From: Bradyrhizobium iriomotense
GTDB taxonomy: Bacteria > Pseudomonadota > Alphaproteobacteria > Rhizobiales > Xanthobacteraceae
Length of the DNA: 64,000 nt
Reading direction: 5' to 3'
Assembly (NCBI RefSeq): GCF_030160715.1
Contig: NZ_BSOW01000036.1
Coordinates: 1 to 64,000, forward strand
Shown: positions 9,132-17,234 of the stretch, in pieces
Position numbering within the stretch: the stretch's first letter is position 1
How the letters are laid out: each line of letters starts with the position of its first letter
Translations under genes and position numbers: made by a program
The notes under the pieces: model-generated
The model's database searches: none
What the model saw: only the letters and a program-made list of their open reading frames with translations
Told to the model about the DNA's origin: nothing

Positions 9132-9894
9132 CGAGATAGGCCTCCCGCACAGCCTGGTTCTGGACAATCTCGCCGGGCATTCCTTCCGCGAGCTTGCGCC
9201 CCTGGTCGAGCACGACCACGCGCTGGCACAGGCTCGTGACCACGTCGATATTGTGCTCGATGATCAGGAAGCTGACACCGAAGGAGGTGTTGGCGAGGCG
9301 GATGCTCTCGACCACACGCTCGATCAGTTTCGGATTGATGCCGGCCATGGGCTCATCGAGCAAAATGAGTTTTGGCTCGGGCATCAGCATCGAGGCGAAC
9401 TGGATCAGCTTCTGCTGGCCGCCGGAGAGCTTGCCGGCCGGCTGGAAGCGCACGTCCCAGAGGCCCGCGATCTTGATCAGCTCGCGCGCCCGGTCCCTGA
9501 GCGCTGCGACGCGATTGCGGGCAGCGGCCCCGATCCCGAAGGTCGACAGGATCCCGGGAAAGGTGAACATCTGCCCGGCGATGACAAGGTTCTCCTCGAT
9601 GTCGAGCGCAGAGAACACCACGGTCTTCTGGAACGAGCGCAGCATGCGCCCCTCCCGCGCGATGTCGTTCAGCGACCACCCGGTGATGTCCTGGCCGTCG
9701 AGCTTCACGGCGCCCGCGCTCGGCCGGGCGAGCCCGGTTACGCAGTCGAAGAAGGTGGACTTGCCGGAGCCGTTCGGACCGATCAGCCCGCAGATCTCGC
9801 CGCGATCGACATGGAGGTCGACACCGTCGACGGCGCGCACGGCGCCGTAGGATTTGCAGAGGCCGGAGATATCGAGGATCGGCAATCCGTTCAT
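9124..9894 (-). CDS. livG: Branched-chain amino-acid-type ABC transporter ATPase (LivG-like)
   Basis: A 256-residue ATPase of the Liv family, with Walker A GPNGSGKST, signature LSGGQQKLIQFASMLM and Walker B LILLDEPMAGINP. The LivG subfamily is recognised by the C-terminal EHNIDVVTSLCQRV block. The start overlaps the livM stop by 4 bp and the stop overlaps the livF start, so translation of the three genes is likely coupled. Confidence 0.92.
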   Translation of the reverse strand: MNGLPILDISGLCKSYGAVRAVDGVDLHVDRGEICGLIGPNGSGKSTFFDCVTGLARPSAGAVKLDGQDITGWSLNDIAREGRMLRSFQKTVVFSALDIEENLVIAGQMFTFPGILSTFGIGAAARNRVAALRDRARELIKIAGLWDVRFQPAGKLSGGQQKLIQFASMLMPEPKLILLDEPMAGINPKLIERVVESIRLANTSFGVSFLIIEHNIDVVTSLCQRVVVLDQGRKLAEGMPGEIVQNQAVREAYLGG

Positions 9895-10901
9895 TTGCGC
9901 TTCTCCAGGAAAGACGAGAAGCGGCCGATCAGCGGTGCGAACCCGTTCGGGAACCAGAACACCAGCCCGAGCAGGAAGAAACCGTAGGCGATCATGCGCA
10001 ATTCAGGCGCGACGCGCAGCGCTTCGGTGAGGCCGACGAACAGCAGGCTGCCGAAGATCACGCCCGAGATGGTCCCTGCGCCACCGCCGAGCACGATGAT
10101 CAGCATCGTCGTCGAATAGTACATCTGGAAGGTCAGCGGGCTGACCACGGTCAGATAGTGCGCATAGAGGCTGCCGCCGAAACCCGCAAAGGCCGCGCTG
10201 ATCATGAAGACGACCAGCTTGTAGTGCCAGGTCGGAATGCCCACGGATTCAGCCAGCGTCTCGTTCTCGCGAATGGCGATCATGTTGCGGCCCGCCGGCG
10301 AGCGCACGATCAGATAGACGACGAGGGTCGCGAGCGCAGCGATGACGAGCACCAGATAATAGAAGCCAACGGTTCCGGAGACCGTGAATGAGGCCGGCCC
10401 CAGCGCGAAGTGAGGCTTTGGCACCCCCGCGAGCCCCATGTCGCCACGCGTCAGGCTGATCCAGTTCTTGGCGATCGCCTGCCCGATGATGACGAAGCCG
10501 AGCGTGCACATCACGAACGACGTGGCCCGCAATCTCAGCGCGGGGATTCCGAGCGGCAGCGCGATGATGCCGGTCACAACGCCGGCGGCGAGGAAGTTGA
10601 CGTAGAACGGCGTGCCGAAATGCACCGCCAGTAGCGCCGAGGTATAGGCACCGATGCCGAAGAACGCTGCCTGCGCCAGCGACAATAGCCCGGTATAGCC
10701 GAGCAGCAGGTTGAGCCCATGCGCCGGCAGCAGGAAGATTAGCGCAATGATGATGGCGTGCAGCGGATAATTGCCGAGGAACAGCGGCGCGATGCAGGCG
10801 AGCGCAATGAGTGCGACGCCGAAGGGACCACGAAGATCCCGCCCCGCTGCGACCGTGCGTTCGGCTGGTGTCACGGTCACTTCTCTGACGATCTCGGTCA
10901 A
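9891..10901 (-). CDS. livM: Branched-chain amino-acid-type ABC permease (LivM-like)
   Basis: A 336-residue inner-membrane permease of the LivM type. About eight or nine hydrophobic segments are visible after a 25-residue cytoplasmic start, and GGAGTISGVIFGSLLFVGL near the C-terminus is a family block. Translation appears to begin at TTG 10901 (a GTG seven codons further in is possible), 19 bp after the livH stop. It forms the heterodimeric channel with the livH product. Confidence 0.9.
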   Translation of the reverse strand: MTEIVREVTVTPAERTVAAGRDLRGPFGVALIALACIAPLFLGNYPLHAIIIALIFLLPAHGLNLLLGYTGLLSLAQAAFFGIGAYTSALLAVHFGTPFYVNFLAAGVVTGIIALPLGIPALRLRATSFVMCTLGFVIIGQAIAKNWISLTRGDMGLAGVPKPHFALGPASFTVSGTVGFYYLVLVIAALATLVVYLIVRSPAGRNMIAIRENETLAESVGIPTWHYKLVVFMISAAFAGFGGSLYAHYLTVVSPLTFQMYYSTTMLIIVLGGGAGTISGVIFGSLLFVGLTEALRVAPELRMIAYGFFLLGLVFWFPNGFAPLIGRFSSFLEKRK

Positions 10902-10920
10902 ATGCCAAATCCCATCGCGA

Positions 10921-11793
10921 TCAGAAGCGCGCCTGCGCGGAGAACAGCCCGTGCGGGCGCCACATCAACACCAGCATCAACGTCGCAAAGCCAACGGTGT
11001 CGCGGAACTGCAGGCCGATATAGGTGGCCACCAGGCTCTCCGCGATGCCGAGGATCATCGCCGCGACGAACGTGCCGCGGACATTGCCGAGTCCGCCCAT
11101 GATGATGATGGGCAACGTCTTGAAAGTGATGAGCTCGCCCATGCCGCCATAGACACTGACATTCACCGGCGCCGTCAGCACGCCCGAGAGCGCCGCAAGA
11201 CCGGCGCCGAGGATGAAGGTCCAGAGCGCGATATGACGGACGTCGATACCGACCACCGCGCAGCACTCGATGTTCTGCGAGACCGCGCGCATCGCCTTGC
11301 CCATCCGGCTGTAGGTGACCATCAGCTCGAGGCCGACGAACACGATCATGCCGACGATGATGATCAGGATGCGCTGCTCGGCCAGCGTGAAGCCGAACAG
11401 CGTTACCGGCTCGATGTAGCCGCCGGAAAAGAACTTGTAGCTGCCGCCGAACACCAGGATGATCGTGTTCTGCAGGATCAGCGCGGCGCCAAGGGTCGCG
11501 AGCACGCCGGCCTCGGCCGGCGCGCCCACGATCCGCTGCATCACGAAATTGCCGACGATGACCGCGATCAGCGCCGTTGTCACCACACCGATCACCACCG
11601 CGACCGGATAGGGCAGATCGAAATACTCGATCGCGAACCAGGCCCCGAAAGTGCCGAGCATGTAGTATTCGCCGTGGGCGAAATTGATGGCGCGCAGTAC
11701 GCCGAAGATCATCGTCATGCCGACGGCTACGATCGCATAGACCGATCCGGAAACGATGCCGTTAACGACCTGCTCGATGACCGTGAAGAACAT
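10921..11793 (-). CDS. livH: Branched-chain amino-acid-type ABC permease (LivH-like)
   Basis: A 290-residue LivH permease. The N-terminal GIVSGSVYAIVAVGMTMIFG and INFAHGEYYMLG blocks are classic for the family, and GGLGNVRGTFVAAMILG is the cytoplasmic coupling region. It starts 15 bp after the binding-protein stop and is followed directly by livM. Confidence 0.93.
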   Translation of the reverse strand: MFFTVIEQVVNGIVSGSVYAIVAVGMTMIFGVLRAINFAHGEYYMLGTFGAWFAIEYFDLPYPVAVVIGVVTTALIAVIVGNFVMQRIVGAPAEAGVLATLGAALILQNTIILVFGGSYKFFSGGYIEPVTLFGFTLAEQRILIIIVGMIVFVGLELMVTYSRMGKAMRAVSQNIECCAVVGIDVRHIALWTFILGAGLAALSGVLTAPVNVSVYGGMGELITFKTLPIIIMGGLGNVRGTFVAAMILGIAESLVATYIGLQFRDTVGFATLMLVLMWRPHGLFSAQARF

Positions 11794-11808
11794 GTGATTA
11801 CCGCTGCC

Positions 11809-12996
11809 CTATTTGGGATAGTCGATCTCGGCCGAATAGGCTCCCTTGATAGCAGGCTTGCCGTTCTCGATCTCGAGAAGGATCATCGGCAAGCGCGCCT
11901 GATTGTGGTCGTCGAAGGTCACTTCGCCGACCGCGCTCGTATAGTGAATGTTGGAGAGCGCGGACCGCACCTTCTCGCGATCGATGCTCTGGGCCTCCTC
12001 GATCGCCCTGGCCAGCAAATGCACCGTCTCCCAGTGCACATAGGCGTGGTTGTTGGGCGCTTCACGATACTCGGCGGTGAATTTTTCGACGAACGCCTTA
12101 CTCTTCTCGGACTCGTAGGCCGGAAGCCAGGCCGCCGCCTCGATCGCGCCTTCGAGCGCCTTGGGCGCGGCCTTGATGGTGCTTGCCGTGTTGAACTCGG
12201 CATTCCCGATCAGCGGGATCTTGCCGGCAATCCCGACCTCCATCATCTGACGCCCGACGATGGGCGTGGAATCGGCGTTGCCGTACATGATGATGGCCTG
12301 GGCGCCGGAATCGCGGATCTTGGACAGCACGCTACGGAAATCCACCTCGCCTTCCTTGTAATAGTCTTCCGTCAGGATCTGGCTCTTGAAGCGCGGCAGG
12401 TACTTCTTGGTGAACTCGATGGCCGCCCGCCCGTAGTCGGTGTCGACCGAGAGCACGGCGTATTTGGTAAAGCCCTTCTTTTCAGCGGCGTATTGCAGCA
12501 CGATGAGAGCGCGGTTCTCGTCAGTCGGATAGTTGCGATAGGTCCATTTGAACCCGCCGACGCCCGCCTTGTAGGTGATCTTCGGATTCGACGAGGCGGC
12601 ATTGAGGAGGAGCACGCCGGCGTCCTCGGCCACCGGCTGCATCGCAAGCGTCACGGAACTCGAGACATCGCCGATGATGAAGTCGACGTGATCCTGGTCG
12701 ATCAAGCGCCGGGTTGCGGAAACGCCCTCGACTGGGGTGCCCTGGCTGTCACCGGGCAGGATATTGATCTTGCGTCCGCCGACGCCCCCAACGCTGTTGA
12801 TTTCCTTGGCCGCCATCTGCGCACCGCGCATCGAGAAGGAGCCATACCGGGCATTCGGTCCGCTCATCGGAGCGACGAGACCCAGCCTGACGGTCCCATC
12901 TTCGCTTCGAGCCGCAAAGGCGCTGGAGGAAACGGTCTGAAGTCCAATCAGGGCGGTCCCGATGCAAAATCCCCGTCGGCTCAACTCGATCGTCAT
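11809..12996 (-). CDS. ABC transporter substrate-binding protein, Liv type
   Basis: A 395-residue periplasmic binding protein of the Peripla_BP_6 family, as shown by RLGLVAPMSGPNARYG after the signal region and the repeated Rossmann-like lobes. The N-terminus carries SRRGFCIG followed by a hydrophobic stretch ending SSSAFA, which resembles a Tat signal peptide. It is the first gene of the operon SBP-livH-livM-livG-livF-aminotransferase. A CCATA-N9-TATGG motif lies 146 bp upstream (13142-13160), the same as that in front of hyuA. Ligand is unknown: the family binds leucine, amides, urea and aromatic acids among others. Confidence 0.92.
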   Translation of the reverse strand: MTIELSRRGFCIGTALIGLQTVSSSAFAARSEDGTVRLGLVAPMSGPNARYGSFSMRGAQMAAKEINSVGGVGGRKINILPGDSQGTPVEGVSATRRLIDQDHVDFIIGDVSSSVTLAMQPVAEDAGVLLLNAASSNPKITYKAGVGGFKWTYRNYPTDENRALIVLQYAAEKKGFTKYAVLSVDTDYGRAAIEFTKKYLPRFKSQILTEDYYKEGEVDFRSVLSKIRDSGAQAIIMYGNADSTPIVGRQMMEVGIAGKIPLIGNAEFNTASTIKAAPKALEGAIEAAAWLPAYESEKSKAFVEKFTAEYREAPNNHAYVHWETVHLLARAIEEAQSIDREKVRSALSNIHYTSAVGEVTFDDHNQARLPMILLEIENGKPAIKGAYSAEIDYPK

Positions 12997-13141
12997 TTGC
13001 CCGCTCCATTGCTGCTACAAAATGATGCGGCCCGCAAACTCTGCCACTTCAGTGGTCTTGCCCTTGGAACTTTTTGCTGCGGCCGACGGTAAAAAATAGA
13101 TTTACGTTCGATGACAGGGGAAGCACGACTGCGGTCTGCCG

Positions 13142-13160
13142 CCATAGCGAATTCTTATGG
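13142..13160. promoter_or_regulatory. Putative LysR operator upstream of the ABC operon
   Basis: CCATA-N9-TATGG with the same left flank (GTCTGCCG at 13134-13141) as the site upstream of hyuA. The spacer bases differ between the copies while the arms and left flank are identical, which is what a protein-binding site would show. It is 146 bp before the binding-protein start. Confidence 0.6.
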
Positions 13161-13450
13161 CGCCCCTGTCGCGCTCGATGCAGCTAGCGCTGCGCGCGCG
13201 AGAGCGACTGGCAACAAATGCCCGCTTGAATCACGTTCGCCCTGCGCTCAGTTCCGAACGGCCTCCTTCGGCCCCCGCGCGCGAACCGGCGCGGACGGCG
13301 CATCTGCTACCCCGCGCCTCGACCTAAACTGTCGAACAGTGCAGGCGGGCGAGCAGTCGAGTGGACCGATGCGGGCGCCATCCACATCGGAAGGCCTGAT
13401 CACGTTAGCTGTGAATAGATTTTTCTTGATCTCCCGGTGCACACGTCGCG
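13161..13450. other. Intergenic stretch between cassette and right repeat
   Basis: No gene is supported. Open frames here have no recognisable protein character or good ribosome sites. The right end (13435-13450) shares ccggtgcacacg with the left repeat, followed by an 11-bp insertion. Confidence 0.4.
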
Positions 13451-13500
13451 CACACGACGCGCTCTAACCAATTGAAAGACCTAAACTCTCGGTCCAATCC
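13451..13500 (-). repeat. Right copy of 50-bp direct repeat with tRNA-like core
   Basis: Matches 191-240 at 48 of 50 positions in the same orientation. The minus-strand stop codon of the adjacent regulator-like remnant (13481-13483) lies inside it. The repeat pair spans 13.3 kb and encloses the whole hyu/liv cassette. Confidence 0.7.
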
Positions 13501-13669
13501 GTTTCGGTTCGCGCCCTCGACCACCGAGAATCTTCACCAGCGCGGCCAAGAAGCTTTCCGCGGCCGGTGACATGCCGACGGCCGGCGTCATGTAGGTAAC
13601 CTCACATGCAGCCTCAACACGATGGCCTGCAGCAGCGAGGGCCCATCGACCGACTGCCTCATGGACGCG
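13481..13669 (-). pseudogene. C-terminal remnant of a regulator-like gene
   Basis: An uninterrupted minus-strand frame of about 62 codons ends at TAG 13481-13483. It includes GHRVEAACEVTYMTPAVGM and then MSPAAESFLAALVKIL, which resembles the C-terminus of LysR effector domains (SPAAxxFLxxL before the end). No start codon or DNA-binding part exists upstream, since the frame runs into the Gfo/Idh gene. The last codons are within the 50-bp repeat. I read it as the tail of a regulator cut off when the region was rearranged. Family assignment is weak. Confidence 0.4.
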
Positions 13670-13676
13670 TCGGCAG

Positions 13677-14852
13677 TCACGTCATCCGAATCCAGGCGCC
13701 TTTGCATGTCGCGGATTTCACGGCAGCATCGATGAACTTCACGCCTGCGAGGCCATCCTCAACGGTTGGGAAGATCACCTCAGGATCCGGCTTTTGGCCG
13801 GCCTCTGCCGCGCGGATGGCGCGCGCTGCCTCAGCATAGATGGTCGCGAAACCTTCAAGGTAGCCCTCCGGGTGGCCAGAGGGGACGCGGGTGACCCGTC
13901 CCGCCTCGCCCAAGGTGCCGGCGCCGCCCCTGGTCAGGAGCTGCTTCGGCCGGCCGTAGGGCGTGAACCAGAGCTGGTTCGGGTTTTCCTGCGCCCATTC
14001 GAGGCCGCCTTTGCTGCCGTAGACGCGCAACCTGAGGCCGTTCTCATTGCCGACGGCGACCTGACTCGCCCACAGCATGCCCTTGGCGCCGCCTTTCCAC
14101 CTAAGGAGGATCTGGACATCGTCATCGAGGCGCCGCCCCTCAACGAAGGTCGACAGTTGTGCGAGCATTTCGTCGAGCTCGAGCCCGGTGACGAAGCAGG
14201 CGAGATTGTAGGCGTGGGTGCCGATGTCGCCGATGCACCCGCCAGCGCCGGACCGCGCCGGGTCCGTGCGCCACGCCGCCTGCTTGTGGCTGCTTGCCTC
14301 CAACCGCTCGGTCAGCCAATCCTGGAGATATTCGGCATGTACCAGCCGGATCTCGCCGAGGTCGCCATTCGCGACCATGGCACGGGCCTGGCGGACCATG
14401 GGATAGCCCGTATAGTTGTGCGTCACCACGAACACCTTGCCGCTCTTCCTGACGAGCGCCGCGAGTTCCTCGGCCTCTGCGACGGTTGTCGTCAGCGGCT
14501 TGTCGCAGATGACGTGGATGCCGGCTTCAAGGAAGGTCTTCGCGACCGGGCTGTGCATGTGGTTTGGAGTTACGATCGAGACCGCCTCAATGCCGTCCGC
14601 GCGCGCGGCTTCGACCTTCGCCATCTCTTCGAAAGAGCCATAGGCGCGATCGTCGGCAATGCCGAGCTCCTTTGCCGAAGCCTTGGCCCGAACCGGATCG
14701 GACGCGAGCGCACCAGCAACAAGCTCGAACTGGTCGTCGATACGGGCCGCGATCCGGTGTACGGCGCCGATAAAGGCTCCTTGGCCGCCACCGACCATGC
14801 CGAGCCGGATACGACGATGACCGCCAGCTTCATTGCTTGCTTCGATAGCCAT
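13677..14852 (-). CDS. Gfo/Idh/MocA-family oxidoreductase (copy 1)
   Basis: A 391-residue NAD(P)-dependent sugar dehydrogenase-type protein. The Rossmann motif LGMVGGGQGAFIGA is at residues 17-30, the catalytic lysine is K118 in VICDKPLTT, and GDIGTHAYNL holds the Asp/His pair of the active site. I placed the start at ATG 14852, with GAGGGGAC upstream; the longer frame runs into the next gene. It lies 13 bp after the isomerase-like gene and is the distal gene of the sugar operon. Such enzymes often oxidise a sugar ring carbon (C1 or C3) or a polyol. A second Gfo/Idh protein is encoded at 16061. Confidence 0.9.
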   Translation of the reverse strand: MAIEASNEAGGHRRIRLGMVGGGQGAFIGAVHRIAARIDDQFELVAGALASDPVRAKASAKELGIADDRAYGSFEEMAKVEAARADGIEAVSIVTPNHMHSPVAKTFLEAGIHVICDKPLTTTVAEAEELAALVRKSGKVFVVTHNYTGYPMVRQARAMVANGDLGEIRLVHAEYLQDWLTERLEASSHKQAAWRTDPARSGAGGCIGDIGTHAYNLACFVTGLELDEMLAQLSTFVEGRRLDDDVQILLRWKGGAKGMLWASQVAVGNENGLRLRVYGSKGGLEWAQENPNQLWFTPYGRPKQLLTRGGAGTLGEAGRVTRVPSGHPEGYLEGFATIYAEAARAIRAAEAGQKPDPEVIFPTVEDGLAGVKFIDAAVKSATCKGAWIRMT

Positions 14853-14865
14853 ATTGTCCCCTCGC

Positions 14866-15921
14866 TCAGCAGATGCCCAGCATCTTGCGGTTCGCCTGCT
14901 GGTCCGTACCGGAACCTGCGAAATCGTCGAAAGCTTTTTCGGTGACGCGGATGATATGGTTTTTGATGAACTCCGCGCCCTCGCGCGCACCCTGCTCAGG
15001 ATGCTTCAGCGCGCATTCCCATTCGAGCACCGCCCAGCTCGCGTAATCGTACTGCGTCAACTTCGTGAAAATGGCGCCGAAATCGACTTGGCCATCGCCC
15101 AGCGAGCGGAAGCGGCCGGCACGGTCGACCCAGCTTTGGAACCCGCCGTAGACACCCTGGCGGCCGGTCGGATTGAACTCGGCGTCCTTGACATGGAAGG
15201 CTTTGATGCGCGCCTGGTAGATGTCGATGTAGTCGAGGTAGTCGAGCTGCTGCAGCACGAAGTGCGATGGGTCGTAGAGCAGGTTCGCGCGTTTATGGTT
15301 ATTCACCCGCTCGAGGAACATCTCGTAGGAGACACCGTCGTGCAAATCTTCGCCCGGATGGATCTCGTAGGCGAGATCAACGCCCTGCTCGTCCGCATGG
15401 TCAAGGATCGGCCGCCAACGCTTCGCGAGTTCGTCGAAGGCGGCCTCGATGAGGCCAGCCGGACGCTGCGGCCACGGATAGATGTAGGGCCAGGCAAGTG
15501 CGCCCGAGAAGGTTGCATGCACCGTGAGCCCGAGGCGCTTAGAGGCTAAGATCGCGCGCTTGACCTGGTCGACGGCCCATTCGGTGCGCGCGTTCGGATT
15601 GCCGCGAACCTCAGGTGCGGCGAAGCCGTCAAACGCCATATCATAGGCCGGATGAACGGCGACGAGCTGGCCCTGGAGATGGGTCGAGAGCTCGGTGATG
15701 GAAAGGCCGTGACGGGCTGCGATACCTTTCACCTCGTCGGCATAGGTCTGCGACTCCGAGGCCTTCTTCAGGTCGAAGAGCCGCTCATCCCAGCTGGGAA
15801 TCTGAACCCCCTTGTAGCCAAGCGAGGCGGCCCATCCGCAGATCGAGTCGAAGGAATTGAACGGCGCCGCGTCGGCAGCAAACTGAGCGAGGAATATCGC
15901 TGGTCCCTTGATCATCTTCAT
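14866..15921 (-). CDS. Sugar phosphate isomerase/epimerase-like TIM-barrel protein (copy 1)
   Basis: A 351-residue protein of the AP-endonuclease-2-like TIM-barrel family (IolE/IolI/YcjR type), which isomerises, epimerises or eliminates from keto-sugars with a bound divalent metal. Metal-site candidates include the Glu and His of AYEIHPGEDLHDG, LLYDPSHFVLQQL and the Glu of AVLEWECALKHPEQGAREG. ATG 15921 is chosen because GAAGGAAG lies upstream; a TTG one codon earlier is unlikely. The length is long for the family (usually 260-300). It is paired with the Gfo/Idh gene downstream, a pairing seen in pathways where a dehydrogenase makes a 3-keto-sugar that a barrel enzyme then processes. Confidence 0.88.
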   Translation of the reverse strand: MKMIKGPAIFLAQFAADAAPFNSFDSICGWAASLGYKGVQIPSWDERLFDLKKASESQTYADEVKGIAARHGLSITELSTHLQGQLVAVHPAYDMAFDGFAAPEVRGNPNARTEWAVDQVKRAILASKRLGLTVHATFSGALAWPYIYPWPQRPAGLIEAAFDELAKRWRPILDHADEQGVDLAYEIHPGEDLHDGVSYEMFLERVNNHKRANLLYDPSHFVLQQLDYLDYIDIYQARIKAFHVKDAEFNPTGRQGVYGGFQSWVDRAGRFRSLGDGQVDFGAIFTKLTQYDYASWAVLEWECALKHPEQGAREGAEFIKNHIIRVTEKAFDDFAGSGTDQQANRKMLGIC

Positions 15922-16060
15922 CAAATGCTTCCTTCTAACCTGGACGCTCCGCCAATACGCGCCCGCTGAGTTCGATACCCCACCAAAACCTGCCTCCCAT
16001 TGCTGGTTTCAGGAGACGGAACGGTAGACCGGGCGATCGCATCTGGGAGCATGTCCCGCT

Positions 16061-17221
16061 TCAGAACGTCTCCCCGGTCCACAACGCCGTCGCATCGACG
16101 TCGGACAGCGGCGCTGGTCGCTCGACGCGCGAGTGCACTGCGATCTCTCCGCCTTCGACGCTGGCCTTGAGGATCGCGTGCTTCACTTCTAGCGCGTGGC
16201 TCGCCAGCGCGCCGGAGGATCGGTGTGGCGTGCCGTGCAGGACCGCGCTTGCAAGTTCGGCGACGCCCAGGCAACGATAGTTGGCTTGGTTGGGCATGTG
16301 ATCAGCCCAATTCGGCGAGCGCCAGTTGGGCTTGCCGAACGGCCGGTCGTCGGCGGGGACCGAGATCCAGTCGCCACCCCTCTCTGTGTATTGCACCGCG
16401 CCGCCAAAGAAGTTGGGATCCGGCACGCGCAGCGAGCCCTCGGTGCCGTAGAGTTCGATCGGCGGATGTCCGTGTTTCCAGACGTCCCAGCTCATCGCAA
16501 AGATGATGTCGGCGCCTGACTCGAAATGCAGCAGCGACATGACTGTCGTCGGGGTTTCAACTGCGATGGTCTTGCCGTTCATCGGCCCCTTCGAGGTGAC
16601 GAATCGCGAGGCGAAGCCGGCGCTCGCGCGCCCCTGCACCAGCGCGACGGGACCCAACAGGTTGATCAGCGTCGCAAGGTAATAGGGCCCCATGTCGAGG
16701 ATCGGCCCGCCGCCCGGCTTGAAGAAGAACGTTGGATCGGGGTGCCAGTGCTCCATGCCATGCGACATCAGAAAGCAGGTGCCGTATAGCACTTTGCCGA
16801 TCCGACCCGTATCGACGAACTCGCGCGCCATCCGCCCGCCGCCGCCAAGGAAAGTATCCGGCGCGCAGCCGAGCTTCAGGCCGCGACGCGCCGCCTCCGC
16901 GACCAGTGCCGCGGCGTCGTTGGCTTCCACCGTGATCGGCTTTTCGCCGAACACGTGCTTGCCGGCGTTAAACGCCGCCTGGCTTACGCCGTAGTGCGCG
17001 TTCGGCGTGGTGAGATTGACGACGATCTGGATATCGGGGCGCGCCAGCAGCGCTTCGATCGACAACGCCTCGATGCTGAACTGCGCCGCCTGGGCTTGCG
17101 CGGCCTCAGGCCGCAGGTCGGCACAGGCGATTAGCTTGAGATCGCGGAATTTTGGCATGTTGTGCATGTAGATCGTCGAGATGTTACCGCATCCGACGAT
17201 GCCGACTCCCAGCTTGCTCAT
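16061..17221 (-). CDS. Gfo/Idh/MocA-family oxidoreductase (copy 2)
   Basis: A 386-residue dehydrogenase with the nucleotide motif GVGIVGCGNIS at residues 5-15, the catalytic K94 in FGEKPITVEA and LDMGPYYLATLINLLGPV in the C-terminal half. The start is ATG 17221 with GGGGAG upstream; it lies 13 bp after the stop of the next isomerase gene. It differs clearly from copy 1, so this is not a recent duplication; the two probably act on different substrates or steps. A 139-bp gap separates it from the copy 1 pair downstream. Confidence 0.9.
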   Translation of the reverse strand: MSKLGVGIVGCGNISTIYMHNMPKFRDLKLIACADLRPEAAQAQAAQFSIEALSIEALLARPDIQIVVNLTTPNAHYGVSQAAFNAGKHVFGEKPITVEANDAAALVAEAARRGLKLGCAPDTFLGGGGRMAREFVDTGRIGKVLYGTCFLMSHGMEHWHPDPTFFFKPGGGPILDMGPYYLATLINLLGPVALVQGRASAGFASRFVTSKGPMNGKTIAVETPTTVMSLLHFESGADIIFAMSWDVWKHGHPPIELYGTEGSLRVPDPNFFGGAVQYTERGGDWISVPADDRPFGKPNWRSPNWADHMPNQANYRCLGVAELASAVLHGTPHRSSGALASHALEVKHAILKASVEGGEIAVHSRVERPAPLSDVDATALWTGETF

Positions 17222-17234
17222 GATCAACTCCCCG

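Noticed and set aside
13111..13467. A 118-codon plus-strand frame
   Set aside because: No protein-like pattern, and it ends inside the 50-bp repeat.
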